From Desmodus rotundus (lineage: Eukaryota; Chordata; Mammalia; Chiroptera; Phyllostomidae), in assembly GCF_022682495.2 (NCBI RefSeq), contig NC_071389.1:179366056-179430055 (forward strand): a DNA stretch of 64,000 nucleotides, written 5' to 3'. The translations under genes and the position numbers were made by a program. The first letter of the stretch is position 1, and each line of letters starts with the position of its first letter. Positions 1 to 12,500 of the stretch are shown piece by piece. The notes under the pieces were generated by a model. The model was not told where the DNA came from. It ran no database searches and saw only the letters and a list, made by a program, of their open reading frames with translations.

Positions 1-1593
1 CTCTGCTCTCTCCCTGTGGTACCTGAGGGGTAAAGCAGACGTCAGGGTTGCCTCTTTTGAATGTGTTCCCCATCTTCCCTCACTTTGGGAACTCCTAGGA
101 GGAACAGGGCAGTCTTGGGTGGAGGAGACAGGGAATGAATAGTATAGTTCATGTGGCCTTAGGCTCACGGAACTATCTCTGCATTGTGGACTTACTTTTC
201 CCTAACTTTGTCGTTCTGAGTTTAGCATCTTGAGGAGCAGGAGCAGAGTGCAGACATCGAGGGTAAAGTGTGTAATTATTTACAGATCTTTGCTGTTTAA
301 ATATCACTCATCTTTTCCTCCCGTCCCTTTGTCTCCAAATCTGTTTCCAAAACCAAACCATTGAACCGAGGAAGAGCTTACACGATGAGGGGTTTCCCAT
401 GTGCGTAAGTGCGGGGAGATGGTGCAGGAGAAAAGCAGAGAGAGAGAGAGAGAAGCCTGGCAGCCCCTTTTCTTGTTATCAGTCACCGTTTGCGCTACCA
501 CGCCTTAATTAGGGCTCTCTACTCTGACCCCTCCCTGAATCCTTAACATGATTCTTTGAGAAGTCTGAATCAAAAGGTTTAAGGAAGAAGCCAAAATATG
601 AGAAACTTGGTTATCCACAGACACGTTCACAGAGGCAACTGCACAGATTTTCTTTTCAAGAAAAAAATTTATTGTTTTTAGTCTATTTCCAAAGCCCTAA
701 CTAAATTACCCCTTCCCCTAGATTTATCTTCCAGGAAGACATCCTTATCTTCCCTGTATCGTCCTCTTCCACCATCTCTTCTCTGGAGAGTCTCCTGAAG
801 GGCTAAACCGCATGTCCTCCCCAGTGATCTTTCCCATGGCATTCCTCCTCTGTGTGATAATCCCTAGCCTTCTCCCCCAACCCTTTATTTTGGCATCTAA
901 GTATCTGTGACGCAGTCAAAAGTAGCTGAGCTTCAGGCCTGCTCATCTGTTAGCCACTCACTAGACAGTTGAGAGAAATCAAGTCACTTGATTGAATGAG
1001 GTCTGCTTTAAGAGGGAGAAGAATGCTGTCCAGAAGAATAATGTCATGGAGGATTAATGTAGCCTCTTTCCAACATCTGTCCTGGGCGGGGGGCAGCAGG
1101 GGGAACAAAAACAAAGACGGAAGAGCGCATCATGATACTCAGAAAGTCTTCACAATTACTGAGGAGCTTTTTCCTACTTAAAAAAAGTTTCACAAATGCA
1201 CGATGAGATTATTAATGGTGTTATCTCAAGGGAGTAGAATCAAGTAATCTTCACTTTTGTCTTAGTATTTTTGTGTAACAAAAGTACATAATGTAAAACT
1301 AATTAGGAAATTATTCATTTCCTCATTAATTTCCTATCAGGAAGTAAAACCATGTTGTTTTTAAAAATCACATAGAACCCCCTCATATACAAATGACACT
1401 TAACTTTTTCTGATGTGAACTATGGAGATTGTTAGAGTCTCTCTTCAAGATTTCAGGACAAAAAAGAAAAGCCCACTTTCTATCAAAAATAAGCTTCCAA
1501 AAGACAATAACAGTAACTCAGAAGAAGGTCCCCTTAACTACAGAATACTACCACCCTACCCCAAAAGCCCACCCTCCTCTCTTCTGGCCTTAC
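1..1593. other. 3' flank of A2ML1, no second gene seen
   Basis: This stretch should hold the terminal UTR intron and the 3' UTR exon of A2ML1. A (GA)n run sits near 440-452. Nothing here reads as coding, and the short open frames lack codon structure or splice context. In human order the next gene is PHC1, which is not reached. Confidence 0.5.
668..673 (-). terminator. Candidate A2ML1 polyadenylation signal
   Basis: The plus strand reads TTTATT (AATAAA on the minus strand) about 0.9 kb beyond the stop codon. It would serve a 3' UTR exon spliced from the donor at 1592-1593. I could not fix the acceptor of that exon, so the assignment is tentative. Confidence 0.3.
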
Positions 1594-1635
1594 CTCACTC
1601 ACAGGGATCAGAATACTGAATTGTTGCCTGTTCAT
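1594..1635 (-). CDS. A2ML1: A2ML1 coding exon 35 with stop codon
   Basis: Encodes the final residues 1443-1455 ([13 protein letters not shown]) and the TGA stop at 1595-1597. One base after the stop there is a consensus donor (TGAG|GTAAGG), so transcription probably continues into a separate 3' UTR exon. Confidence 0.94.
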
Positions 1636-4600
1636 CTGTGAAAAGAAATGACATTCTATGACATTGTAGGCTTCACGCATTCGAGAGAAAATACTTCATA
1701 AAAGCTACTGCTTTAGCCCTTTTCAAAGGGTCCCTACAGGTTACATTCAGAATTACAGGAAGGTTCCAGTCACTGATATTGGCACTCTTGTGGTAAATTA
1801 TGAATCCCAGCAAGAATAGCCTTTAGAGAACAATGGCTCATGTTTTTCTTTTGGTCTGTGGGCCACATCCTATAAAATATCTCTAATGCAGGTGACTTTT
1901 TAAAATGGCATATAACTGAATTAAAGTATTTTAAGAGATTGGATAATGTAATTATATGCTATTTGCCATGGGAAGCAATATTTGTAAAATTAGGAGAGAT
2001 ACTTTAAAGAATAAGGCAGAACCGTGTTGGGAGATGCAGGTCAAGCTCACCTTACCTGGTAAGTAGTAATCATAGACTTTGACGGCTGCTGGTTTCAGGT
2101 TTGTGACTAACACACTTTGGCTGATGGTGAAGGTGTAGGTCTGAGTCTTCTTGTCGAGCTATGGGGAAGATACACAGCGTCACATTAACACTGAAGTGAA
2201 AATAACACTCTGTGTAATGTGGAGGTTAAAAGCCTCTTGTCTTCACACAGATTTTCCAAAACCCTTCCATCCGTCCCTTCTGCTCAAAGGTACTGACCTG
2301 GGCTGACTTTCTGGCTCTTTCTCCTCAGCATCTTACAGCTTCCTGGCCCCTCTGTAAAAGGCTTCCCTACATCCATGGTCTACTTTAACCCACGGCTTCC
2401 CCGCTAAATAAATTGAAGTGGCCGAAGAAACAGAGACATTTCTCCAATAGCTCTATGCTCCCTCCTGGACTTGGACAGGCCACTCTGTCACTCCCTACTC
2501 AAAAATATGTGCACATGAAAGCATCATAAACCTTACGAAAATGTTTAACATCATGATTTCAGGGTTGTTCAAAGGAAGCTATACCGGACTCACTCAAAAT
2601 ACAAAACCCTGGCTCTCTGGGAGATAAGAAAACCACAGTTTGATGAATGAGGTGGTGTGAGGGAAGGGGGCTGGAAACAGATGTTAGTAAAAATAGTCAA
2701 TTTTCACTGGAGTTACTCTTGTCTGTCAACTATACAATAAAGTGACTTCTGTTCCCTGTGTTGAATAAAATATGATAAAATAGATAAAATAGGCATTTGT
2801 AACAATTTTTAGAAGATTACTAGTCCTAGAGAACTTGTTTTGTTGATGTGAAAGGTGACAAGCAATGTCAAATATTAACATTATATATTTTCAAAAGACT
2901 TTAGTTATTTATTTTGAGAGAAAGGGGAGGGAGGGAGAAAGAGAGGGAGAGAAACACTGATCATCGATGTGTGAAAGAAACATCAATTGGTTGCCTCTTG
3001 TTCACCCCCAAATGGGGACCTGGCCCGCTACCCAGGCATGTGCCCTCACAGGGAATCGAACCGGCGTTCTTTCGGTTCACAGGCTGGTGCTCAATCCACT
3101 GAACTACACCAGCCAGGGCACTCGGAATATTTTTACATGCCTTAGATAATTTAATTTTTTCAGTAGCTGAGGTAAATAACTGTTTTTACCACTACGCACA
3201 CTCATTTTACAACAGAGTAAACACACACCCAACAACGTGCAGGCGATGCGAGAACCAGGATTTCAACCCAGGCAGTTCGGCATCGAAGCCTCTGCCATTA
3301 ACGCCTAGCCTACACTCTCCAGCGGTAAGGCTGCAGGTGGCTGCCGAGCACTTGCCATGCGGCCAGTCAGAAGTGAGATGTGCTGGAAGAGTAAAATACA
3401 AACTGGATTTCAAAGATGTAGTAAGAAAAAATAAAGAATAAAGAGACTTCATTAACACTTGCTATATTAATTATATGGTGACATAAAAATATTTGGGGTC
3501 TATACGGTTAAATAACATATATTTACATTAAAATTAATTTTATGTTTCTCTTTACTTTTTACAGTGTGCCATTAGAAAGTTTTAAATGGCACAGACGGCT
3601 CGCATTTGGTGTCTGCGAGGCAGCGCCGCCCCGAAGGACACGAGGCTATTTTGCCGTGTACCAGCATGGAGGCAGAATTCATTGCGTGGCTGCGAACTCA
3701 TTCTCTCAGGACCCTCATCCCTGCGCATGGCACGCTAGTATACACAGATTAGAAGGGAATTTGCGAAACATAAACAATCAAGCTCTTTGGTCCAGTTCTT
3801 GAATACCTACCTCTTCCAAGTAAATGTTAAGTGTGTCAGCTCCAGACTCGACCTTCTTCACCAGTGGTTGCTGGAGAAGCTGAATAAGAGAGAAAGAAAA
3901 AGGCAGACTGAGACCCAGAGCCCTCCCTGTGCCCCAGGGGAATCTCCCAAAGCTCCATCACGATGACGGAAACCACGTATACTTGGAAAGGTAAGAAAAG
4001 GAACAAAGACTATTCCAGGTTCCATTTCATATCTGGTGCACCTTTGTGGTTCATTTAGATAATGCAATTATGAGTTGTGTATCTACACTATGAAGCCATC
4101 TTACCAGCTTTTTAATGATAACATTAGGTCCCCTGGGAGCTATTAAATGAAGAAAAGAGAAGTGACTTACCAACTGATTGGTGCCCTCCGTGGGGCTGAA
4201 CCCAGAAAGCATCTTCACTTCCACAATGGCCATGTTGGAAGAGCTGCGACTCCCCACATAACTGAGGGCAGAAAGAAGCAAGCCTTTGTGAGCCCACGAT
4301 TTTCCCTCTCAGCCGACTCTATCCCAACACACACACAAACACACACATACACACACACACATCCCAACTCCGCTTCTATGATCCAGGTGCCCCCACCTCA
4401 GCCTCTGCTCTCCTCACCTGGTGTGGATCGTGAAAGTCAGGGATCGAGGTGAAGTTGGTTGGTCACATAAAGCTTTTCCCATTTCCACACTAAGACTAAA
4501 GGTCTCCACATTTTTGGGAGGGAGAATATTGTATCTCAGCACCGTCTAGTGGGAATAAATAAATTTGAGTTGAGAAGAACTTTAGAAATTGTACAGTCAA

Positions 4601-7600
4601 AACTACTTTCATTATAAATGAGGCACATAGACAGAAGGTCCTACTTCAGGCGAAGATGCCCTCGGACTCCCCTTTCCAACACACACTCGTTCTCTTGGAT
4701 CTCTCCTTACCTGCACATAGACACAGCCCTGGCCCGTGGCCTCCAAGGTGTACACTCCAGGGACATTGGGCAGAGTCTCTTGCTGAAATACCAACCGGTT
4801 GGCAGCCTGAACACTGAAAGAGCGCTGGAAATTCTCAGCAGATTTTACAGCCAGGTTGACTTCCTCGGATGGCATGTAGGCAGTGGTGGCATATTTGGCA
4901 AGAGCTTGGAGAGCAACTACAGTATCCTGAGGGAAATGATCAAGCATATGGTTACCGTTTTGTGAGCCATTGGAATTAACCTCAAACACTATACCCTACA
5001 AGTCTGGTGGCGGTTTGCTAGCTTAGATGATAAATCTTTTAAATATCTAAGAACCACATTCCCGAGCACTAGGGAAGCTGATATAGAAATCATAGTGTCT
5101 CGCTTGTATAGAAAAATCTCCATCAAGTTACTGTTGAACATCCATAGGTCAGTAGGCTAATCTCATACGTTCATATCCGTCAACCAAACCTAGCTTCAAA
5201 ATGGGCTGTTGTTAGAAGCAAGTGGATAACCGTTCAGTATACGTTTTACAGTTTCCTTATTTGAGGAGGAGACAGCAGCAACTGGATAGCCCTAGAAATT
5301 ACACAGTTTTCATATTATTTAACTGTAATAATCTTTTATGGCACAGTTGGAAAGGGTATTAGGAAATTCTTCCAAACCAGCCAAGGTTTCTTAGCCATTA
5401 TGCCATGTGATGACCTTCTCTTCATCTGTGAATAAGACAGGTACCGTATTTTTTGGATTATAAAACACATGCCCCAAATTTAGGAGGAAAATGGGGGTGC
5501 GTCTTATAGTCCGAATGTAGTTTACCTGGGTCACTCGCTGGGGGGAGGGGGGTACTGTGGAGCAGGGGTTTTTTTTTTCCTATTTCCCTCCTCTAAAACC
5601 TAGCTAGGTGCGTCTTATGGTCCGGTGTGTCTTATAGTCCGAAAGATACTATAACCTGTCACTAAGACTGCGCAGCATCATGTACTTCAAACCTATTCAT
5701 TCTGAAACCATTTGATCTTTATTTATATAAACTGTGACTAGGGGAAAGAAAAAAAGAATGAGGTGTTCGGCAAAACTGTCATATCTCACTGTGTTGAGAA
5801 TTTCTACAGGCTTGACACTTAGTAAAATACCTACTACTGAATAAAGGAACCCACTTCCTCCTATCCCAAATGAAAAAGAACAGTCACATTTAGACATTAC
5901 ACTATCACATAAAAATAAGAAGACATGTCACCACCCTGGGGAAGCTGTGAACAAGTTATACCTGTGCAGCTTGACAACTTTGTTGTCTACCCTCTGTGAA
6001 CTAGAGCCACGGAGGTCTTCACTGCTTGGACATGTGAAGCAATTCAAGGAATGGGACACAACATCAGCCCAGAAAGCTGAGGTGGGTGATATATAACTTC
6101 TTAGAATAGCCAAGGATTTTATTGAGAAACAAATCTGACATATATCTGTCACTGAGGGTTCTCAACATTTGGTCCACTGCTCTTTAAAATTATATATTAT
6201 AATTATTTAGGGCTCAACAAGAAGGAAGTCTTTCCTAATATTTGGTCAAGAATTTCCCTGAAATAAGGAAGCAGAATCCTATATAATATTTTAAAGTTCC
6301 AATTGAATTATTCCCACGCTCCAGCTCAGTGCACCTAACATCTTTACCGAACACTACCTATTAGAATCTGTTCATTGCTCCACGCCTAAATTACATGTTA
6401 TACCCTCAATAAAACTGGCCCTAATTTCAACTAGAATATAATCTCTCTGTGTTTTCTTGTTTACTTCTATATGCTTAGCAACTTGGACATGGTATGTGTT
6501 AACATTTGCAGAATAAATGAATTAATGATGACTTTCTTTGTTATCATCTGATCATTTTTATGTCGTTACTTACATTTGTCATGCCCTTTTCCCCCTACTG
6601 CCACCCCACTAATTCAATTTCTCCTTCACTCTAACCTAAATAAATGAAATAAGCTCCTGACCACTTCAAATCCAGGATTTCCAGCTTCTAAATCATTCTA
6701 TTCACCAAGGGACAGATTGATCTTTCTGAAACAAATTAATAGCTCCTCAGTATTAGGCACAAACTTGAGTCTGATATGCAAAGCCTTTCATAATATGAAC
6801 CTACCCTGCCTTTCCAACCTAAGTCCCACTATGCTTCAGGTAAACCAGTTTTCCCAACAGCTACTCTATACTTTGGCAAATGGGTGTCTCTATTCACACC
6901 GTTTCCACTTCCTTTCAATAGTTGCATACCAAAATTTTACATGTTCTTTTAGACCTACCTCAAATGCCATTCCCCTGTGAAGACTTTTATCCCTCAAGCT
7001 GGTGTGAGCTCCCTCCCCTTTGTGTTTCTTTCTTTTTAATTTTTTTCTCTTTTTTGTATTCAATATTTTGTGTCTTTTGTATATTTCTTATACAACCAGA
7101 CCCTGCTTTGTAATATATAGATTTTTTTCTAACTTTCCTTTTAGAATGTAAACTTTTTAGACTATATCTCCCTAGCTTTTCAGTACCTGAAATAGTAGAA
7201 GGTATGCCCATAAAAATCTTCCTTTTATCCTTAGACCCCATGGTGAGCTTTCTAATTCGGTAGTATGTAAATTTAGCAATAATTGTATATGTCCTCTTTA
7301 CATGTAAAACATGACTCTCATGTCTCATACTCTGCAAAGAAAGAGCATTAAATGAACAAAGTGCTACTTATGTGCTCATATGACCCAGTTTATAACTGCT
7401 TCTATTACTTTCACATGCTTTTACTCCCTCTCTATAGAATTACAAGTGCCCAGACGTACAGGGCAAGAGCAATAGTTTTTTCCTCCGTCTCCACATGATA
7501 GGCGCCATTAAGAGAACAGGCTCTTTACCTGAGTGGAAGAGAAGCCCCCATATGCATTGCGTTGCTTGGCCAACCAAGCCACTATACCAGTGGCCTTGGC

Positions 7601-9529
7601 TAACTCCTTTTGAGTCAGGCTGGCTTTGCTAAGCCAGGCCAACAATACATATGCCGTGAGTTCCACATCGACAGCCTCAAGCTTCAACCAAGGGCTGTCA
7701 TCCAATGACCGAGTAGGTTTCTGGCTCCAGTGAATGGACTCCCCTACGGACAAAGAAGCATAAGTAGGAAGGTCTCGAAAGGAAATGGTTTTCTCATATT
7801 CACTTTGTAAACGTGTGTGTGTGGATATTCACACATAATTCCCCAAAGTAAAGCTGGGAGCATCAATACGTGCCTCCAGAAATTATAGGAAAACAGCCCT
7901 CATTAATCTATAAATTCTAATGCTAATGGAGATAGGTAGGTAGAAACTTCTTAAAAGAATCTTATATGTTTGGGGCATGTTTTTGACTAACAAAATTTTA
8001 TTAATTTTTAGTATTTATTTTACTTAAAGGCTTAACATTTTAAGAAGAATAAATATGACAGAGCATGCCTAAGAACTCTGAGAAACCACAGAAGAAACGT
8101 TAATGAGGGCGAGCAAATAGAGAATGAGACCAGATCAAAGCTCTAGGGCCCTGGCTGGGTAGCTCAGCTGCTTAGAGCGCCATCCTGCTACCCCAAGGCT
8201 GCAGGTTGGATCTCCAGTCAGGGCACATACAAGAACCAACCAATGGATGCATAAATGAGTGAAACGACAAACTGATGTTTGGTTGTGTCCCCCCCCACCT
8301 TTTCTATCTCAAACAAAAATGAGAAGAGTGAAAGCTAGAAGTCTAATTAAATATGTTTATTGATAATAAATGAATAACCCACAGGGGGCAATCTAACTGG
8401 AACAACATAGCAGAAAACATGTGAACCTGCAATGCAAGATAACGGACAAGAGATAATCACATTAAATCACACACCCTGGGACAGGTGTCACTCTCTGAAA
8501 CACCCAAGTCATGACCCAAAACCACCCACAGGCCACATGACAGGGCAGCTCAGCAATGACATTTGTACAAAAGAAGCTGCAATTAAATTTTTTCCCAGAA
8601 GTATAATTTTAAATACACAGCTAGATTAATACAGTGCATTAATATTTTATTTATAAGATCTGTTAGAATATCAAATATTATCCTATATACATCCATAGTT
8701 TTAAAGGGACCTTGAGAAATCTCTAAGTTTTAGTCTTACCCCATCAACTTCAATGATCTTACACCAAAGAATTATTAAACACCTGCAAAAGGGTGATTCC
8801 ACAATTCCAAGAAGTTTTCTGACTAGCTTCTAACATCCATTTTCTCTTTACATTAGAAGCGTAACAGTGCCTTTGAGGACGTGCATGGGCTTTCCCACAA
8901 AACTCTCAACAATCATTTTATGACAATAACTCTTCCTAAAATGAATCCTAGAATTGAATATATGTGGGACTATGAAGACTAGGAAAAATTATAGATAATT
9001 CACAGCATATTTTCAGTTTCCAAAAACTCATAACATGACCACATACCTGAGATGATAGCCTGCTGATCTAACTGTTCCAGAAGAATGTTTCTGATGTCCG
9101 TCTCCCCAGCCAGAGAGAAAGTATAAGCTAGTAGGGCCTGAGTGTAGAGGTTGGTGGCGGAGGGAGCAGAATTCTTGAGACACTGCAGACCCCGACTCAC
9201 CATTGGGTCCTAAAAAATGAAAGAGAAGTGAATTTACAAGGCACTTCTTATAAAATGGGAAGTGACAAGGAAATCATCGTATCTCCTTTGAGTTCAAAAG
9301 GCTGACTAGGGACAAAACTAGGTAAATTTCTCTAGAAATAGGCAAGATAACATGACCATAGAGAAGAGGAGCCAGAGAAACTCACATCTATGGTCTTTTT
9401 CATCTCCAGCAAGGCAGCTGTGATATAGGCGGTCAAGGAGGTCTCGTCATCAACACCACCCTGGAGGAAAAGCAGCGTGTGCGAATGACAAAACAGTCTC
9501 CCTCCCCGCATTGGATAGATTATTTAAAA

Positions 9530-9572
<43 letters not shown>

Positions 9573-12500
9573 CTTTCCACAGGCTGACAGCAGCCCCAAG
9601 CCTCCAGGACACACAAGGAGGGGGAACTGGCTGGATTTCAACAACAGCACAACCTTAAACAGAAGCCTGAGAGAGGTAACAGGAGGTCGTCAGCTCCCCA
9701 GGAGAAGGGGTTAGAAACAATGAGAGATTAAAAATGAAGGGGAGAGGGATAAAAAGACTCTTATTCTCAGATTCTTACAAAATCTGAGCCTCCTCAAGTG
9801 GATGTGCCCTCATACAACACAAAACCCACCTCTTCCCCTGGGGAAATTAAGTGACACCTTCCCTGTTTAATGTCTTTCACAGAAAGATTTAGCAAGCTTT
9901 TAAAAATATTTCATCTAAATTATTATCCTTATTGTGTAGATAAAAGGAAAAAAAACACATAAAAGGGTTAAGTAGCCCTTGTTGAAGATTGCACAGCTAC
10001 TCATCAGGGCTGGGATTTGAACCCAGGGAGTTTAACTCTGGAGCTCCCGTGCAGACCGCTAAGATTGACTACACATGTGATAGTCGATAGACTAGCCAGC
10101 CGGCTCTCATCAGAAAGGGGCAGAAAATCCTCTGGGGCTTGTTCCAGTCAGGTCCTGGCTTGTACTACTCCCGGGTATATTTGACACAGTATAAGAGCAG
10201 AAAGCTGCTTGGTAGGGGGAGGGGCACCGATCAGATTCTGCTAAGGAATACTAACAAATCTTACACTGAATTTTCTTTTTCTCAATGCTCCAGACCTTTA
10301 TTCCAGGTCCTACAACACCTAGAATACCACTCTGAATAATTTCTCTAGGACGTTCATACAAATCTTCCTTTCACAGGTTTGTTCTGAATTGAACAAGTTA
10401 TCCTGCAGCATCAACACCTCCCGCTGTGTTTGGGAGGGGACAGGCAATGTAGTGAGAGGGCCATAGCCGTGCCTCTGGAGTCCAGTTGCTGTAGTTCAAA
10501 TTAGTCCTACCACTCATTAGCATTCACCTGGGGCAAGTTACTTAATCTCTGAACCTTAGTTTCTTCATCTGTAACATGTGATTACGAGTGGTATATCAGT
10601 TCCTAGCTCAGTGATTTGTTGTAAATACTACATGATATCAAATAGACAAAGTACTTAGAACAATGTCCGGCAGAGAGTAAAACCCTTTTACAAAAGACAC
10701 TGGGCTGCCTGTTAGTCCCCACCAAAGCAAATGGCTTTGCCTCAGATTTAGAGAGATAGTAAAAGGCTCAGAAATATTTTAGTCTGGCGGTTATCAAACA
10801 TTAGCAAGTATCAAAATGGTTACAGGCATGTAAAGTAAAGCTTAGGGCATATAGTGAATAATATTGTAATAACTATACATGGTACCAGGTGGGTGCAAGA
10901 CTTATTAAGGGGGTCAGTTATATAAATGTCTAACCACTATAGTATATACCTAATATTAATATAATATCAAATATCAACTGTAATGAAAAAATAAAAATAT
11001 TTTAGAATTAAAATATAAATAATCAAACCTAAAAAACTGTAGCAAGTATCAGAATCACAAGGGCTTATTAAAACACAAATTTTGGTCCACACACCCAGTT
11101 TCTCAAAGTAGGTCTGGGGCAGGGGCTAGAATTTGTATTTCAAGCAAGTTCTTAGACGACGCTGATGCTGTGGGTCTGGGATCACACTTTGAGAACCAAG
11201 TTCTAGTACATGTTCTCATTTTACAGACCTGGAACCTGAGGCTCAGAATGGTTAAGTATATTGACCAAGTTGCCCAGAGACTACGCTGAGTGAACAACAC
11301 CAGCTCCCAGGCCAGTGCTCGTCTGGCTCTGCCCCAACAGAGCTACAAGTCCTCCCAGACGCAGTGGTGGGCAGCCGGCCCCGGGCAGGTCCACACCTTC
11401 ATAGCCGTGTGAATGAGCTTCCCCACATTGGCGTAGCAGCCGCTGGGGAGCTGGTTTCCCTCCATCCACTTGAGTGCATCTTGGATGTTCTTGTCATCAA
11501 TGAAAATGAATTCCTGAGCTTGGCCAAAGCATTTGGTGACAAAGGCTGTCAGCCTATATGGGTAAAGAGGGAAACATTGCGTGAAGGGGGATTTGTAGGT
11601 GAGGGTGCAATAGTTCTATAGTTTATTCTGGTGTACGGTTCCAGGAGGAAAGTTGAAGAAATACGATGCCCTGGAAAGCCTGGAAAAGGGAGGCATTTAT
11701 AAGCATTAATAGGGACAAATACTGGGGAGGCACAAGGTCAGAGAGAAAAACCATTCATGCAGCTGAAGTAAGCAGAATGAAAGAGGTGGAGGAGAGAGCG
11801 CAAGAAGGAATGGGCTTAAAGAGACAGGAAGAGGGATAGTTCCACTCAGGGATTATGCTCCAGGGTACAGAATGCATTGAGCATTGGGCAATATTACCAT
11901 GTGTTTCCATTTCCATCCTGCTCCCCAAAGGCACTGTATGAGCCATTGCTGTGTTTGTACATTAGCTCCTTCTGGTACCCTGGGAAGCCAGATGTGGTTT
12001 TAGATCACAGTGACAACTTCAAAAAACACCCCCATGGCTTTCAAAGATGTGAGACATTTCAGGGGCTGAACCTCCCAGTATCTTATCAAGCTATCGTTGG
12101 CCCTCAAGAAGGTGTCCTGGAAGAAAGATCAAACCAACCCACCTTGCTCCAGGAAACCAACTGCTCGGGACCTGATTTCCTTGGTCAGCAGCCCTGACTT
12201 CTCCAGGTACTGCAAGACATAGATGATGGGAGCAAAAAGCACCATGTTCTGCTCCCCACAGCCACGGGGCATCTGCACCAAATTGTCCAGGTTCTGCAGG
12301 GCTGTGCCCATAATGTCTCCTGGGATCCAAAAAAAAAAAAAAGGGAGAAAGAAGGTGGTGATAGAAGAAGTTGTTTAAGAGTTGTTATCATTCGCTTAAC
12401 ACACATTAGCTGTCACTCAGTGAATATCTACTCTGTGGCCTGAGAGACCGCAGTAAGTCAAACACAGTCTCCACATCTAAGAGCTCACAGTCAGATGGGG

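Noticed and set aside
4618..4965. 115-codon plus-strand frame
   Set aside because: It is the shadow of A2ML1 exon 30 on the opposite strand.
8147..8335. Possible tRNA gene
   Set aside because: A/B-box-like motifs are present, but the sequence cannot fold into a full cloverleaf and continues into a SINE body and tail. The same holds for every VES copy in the window.
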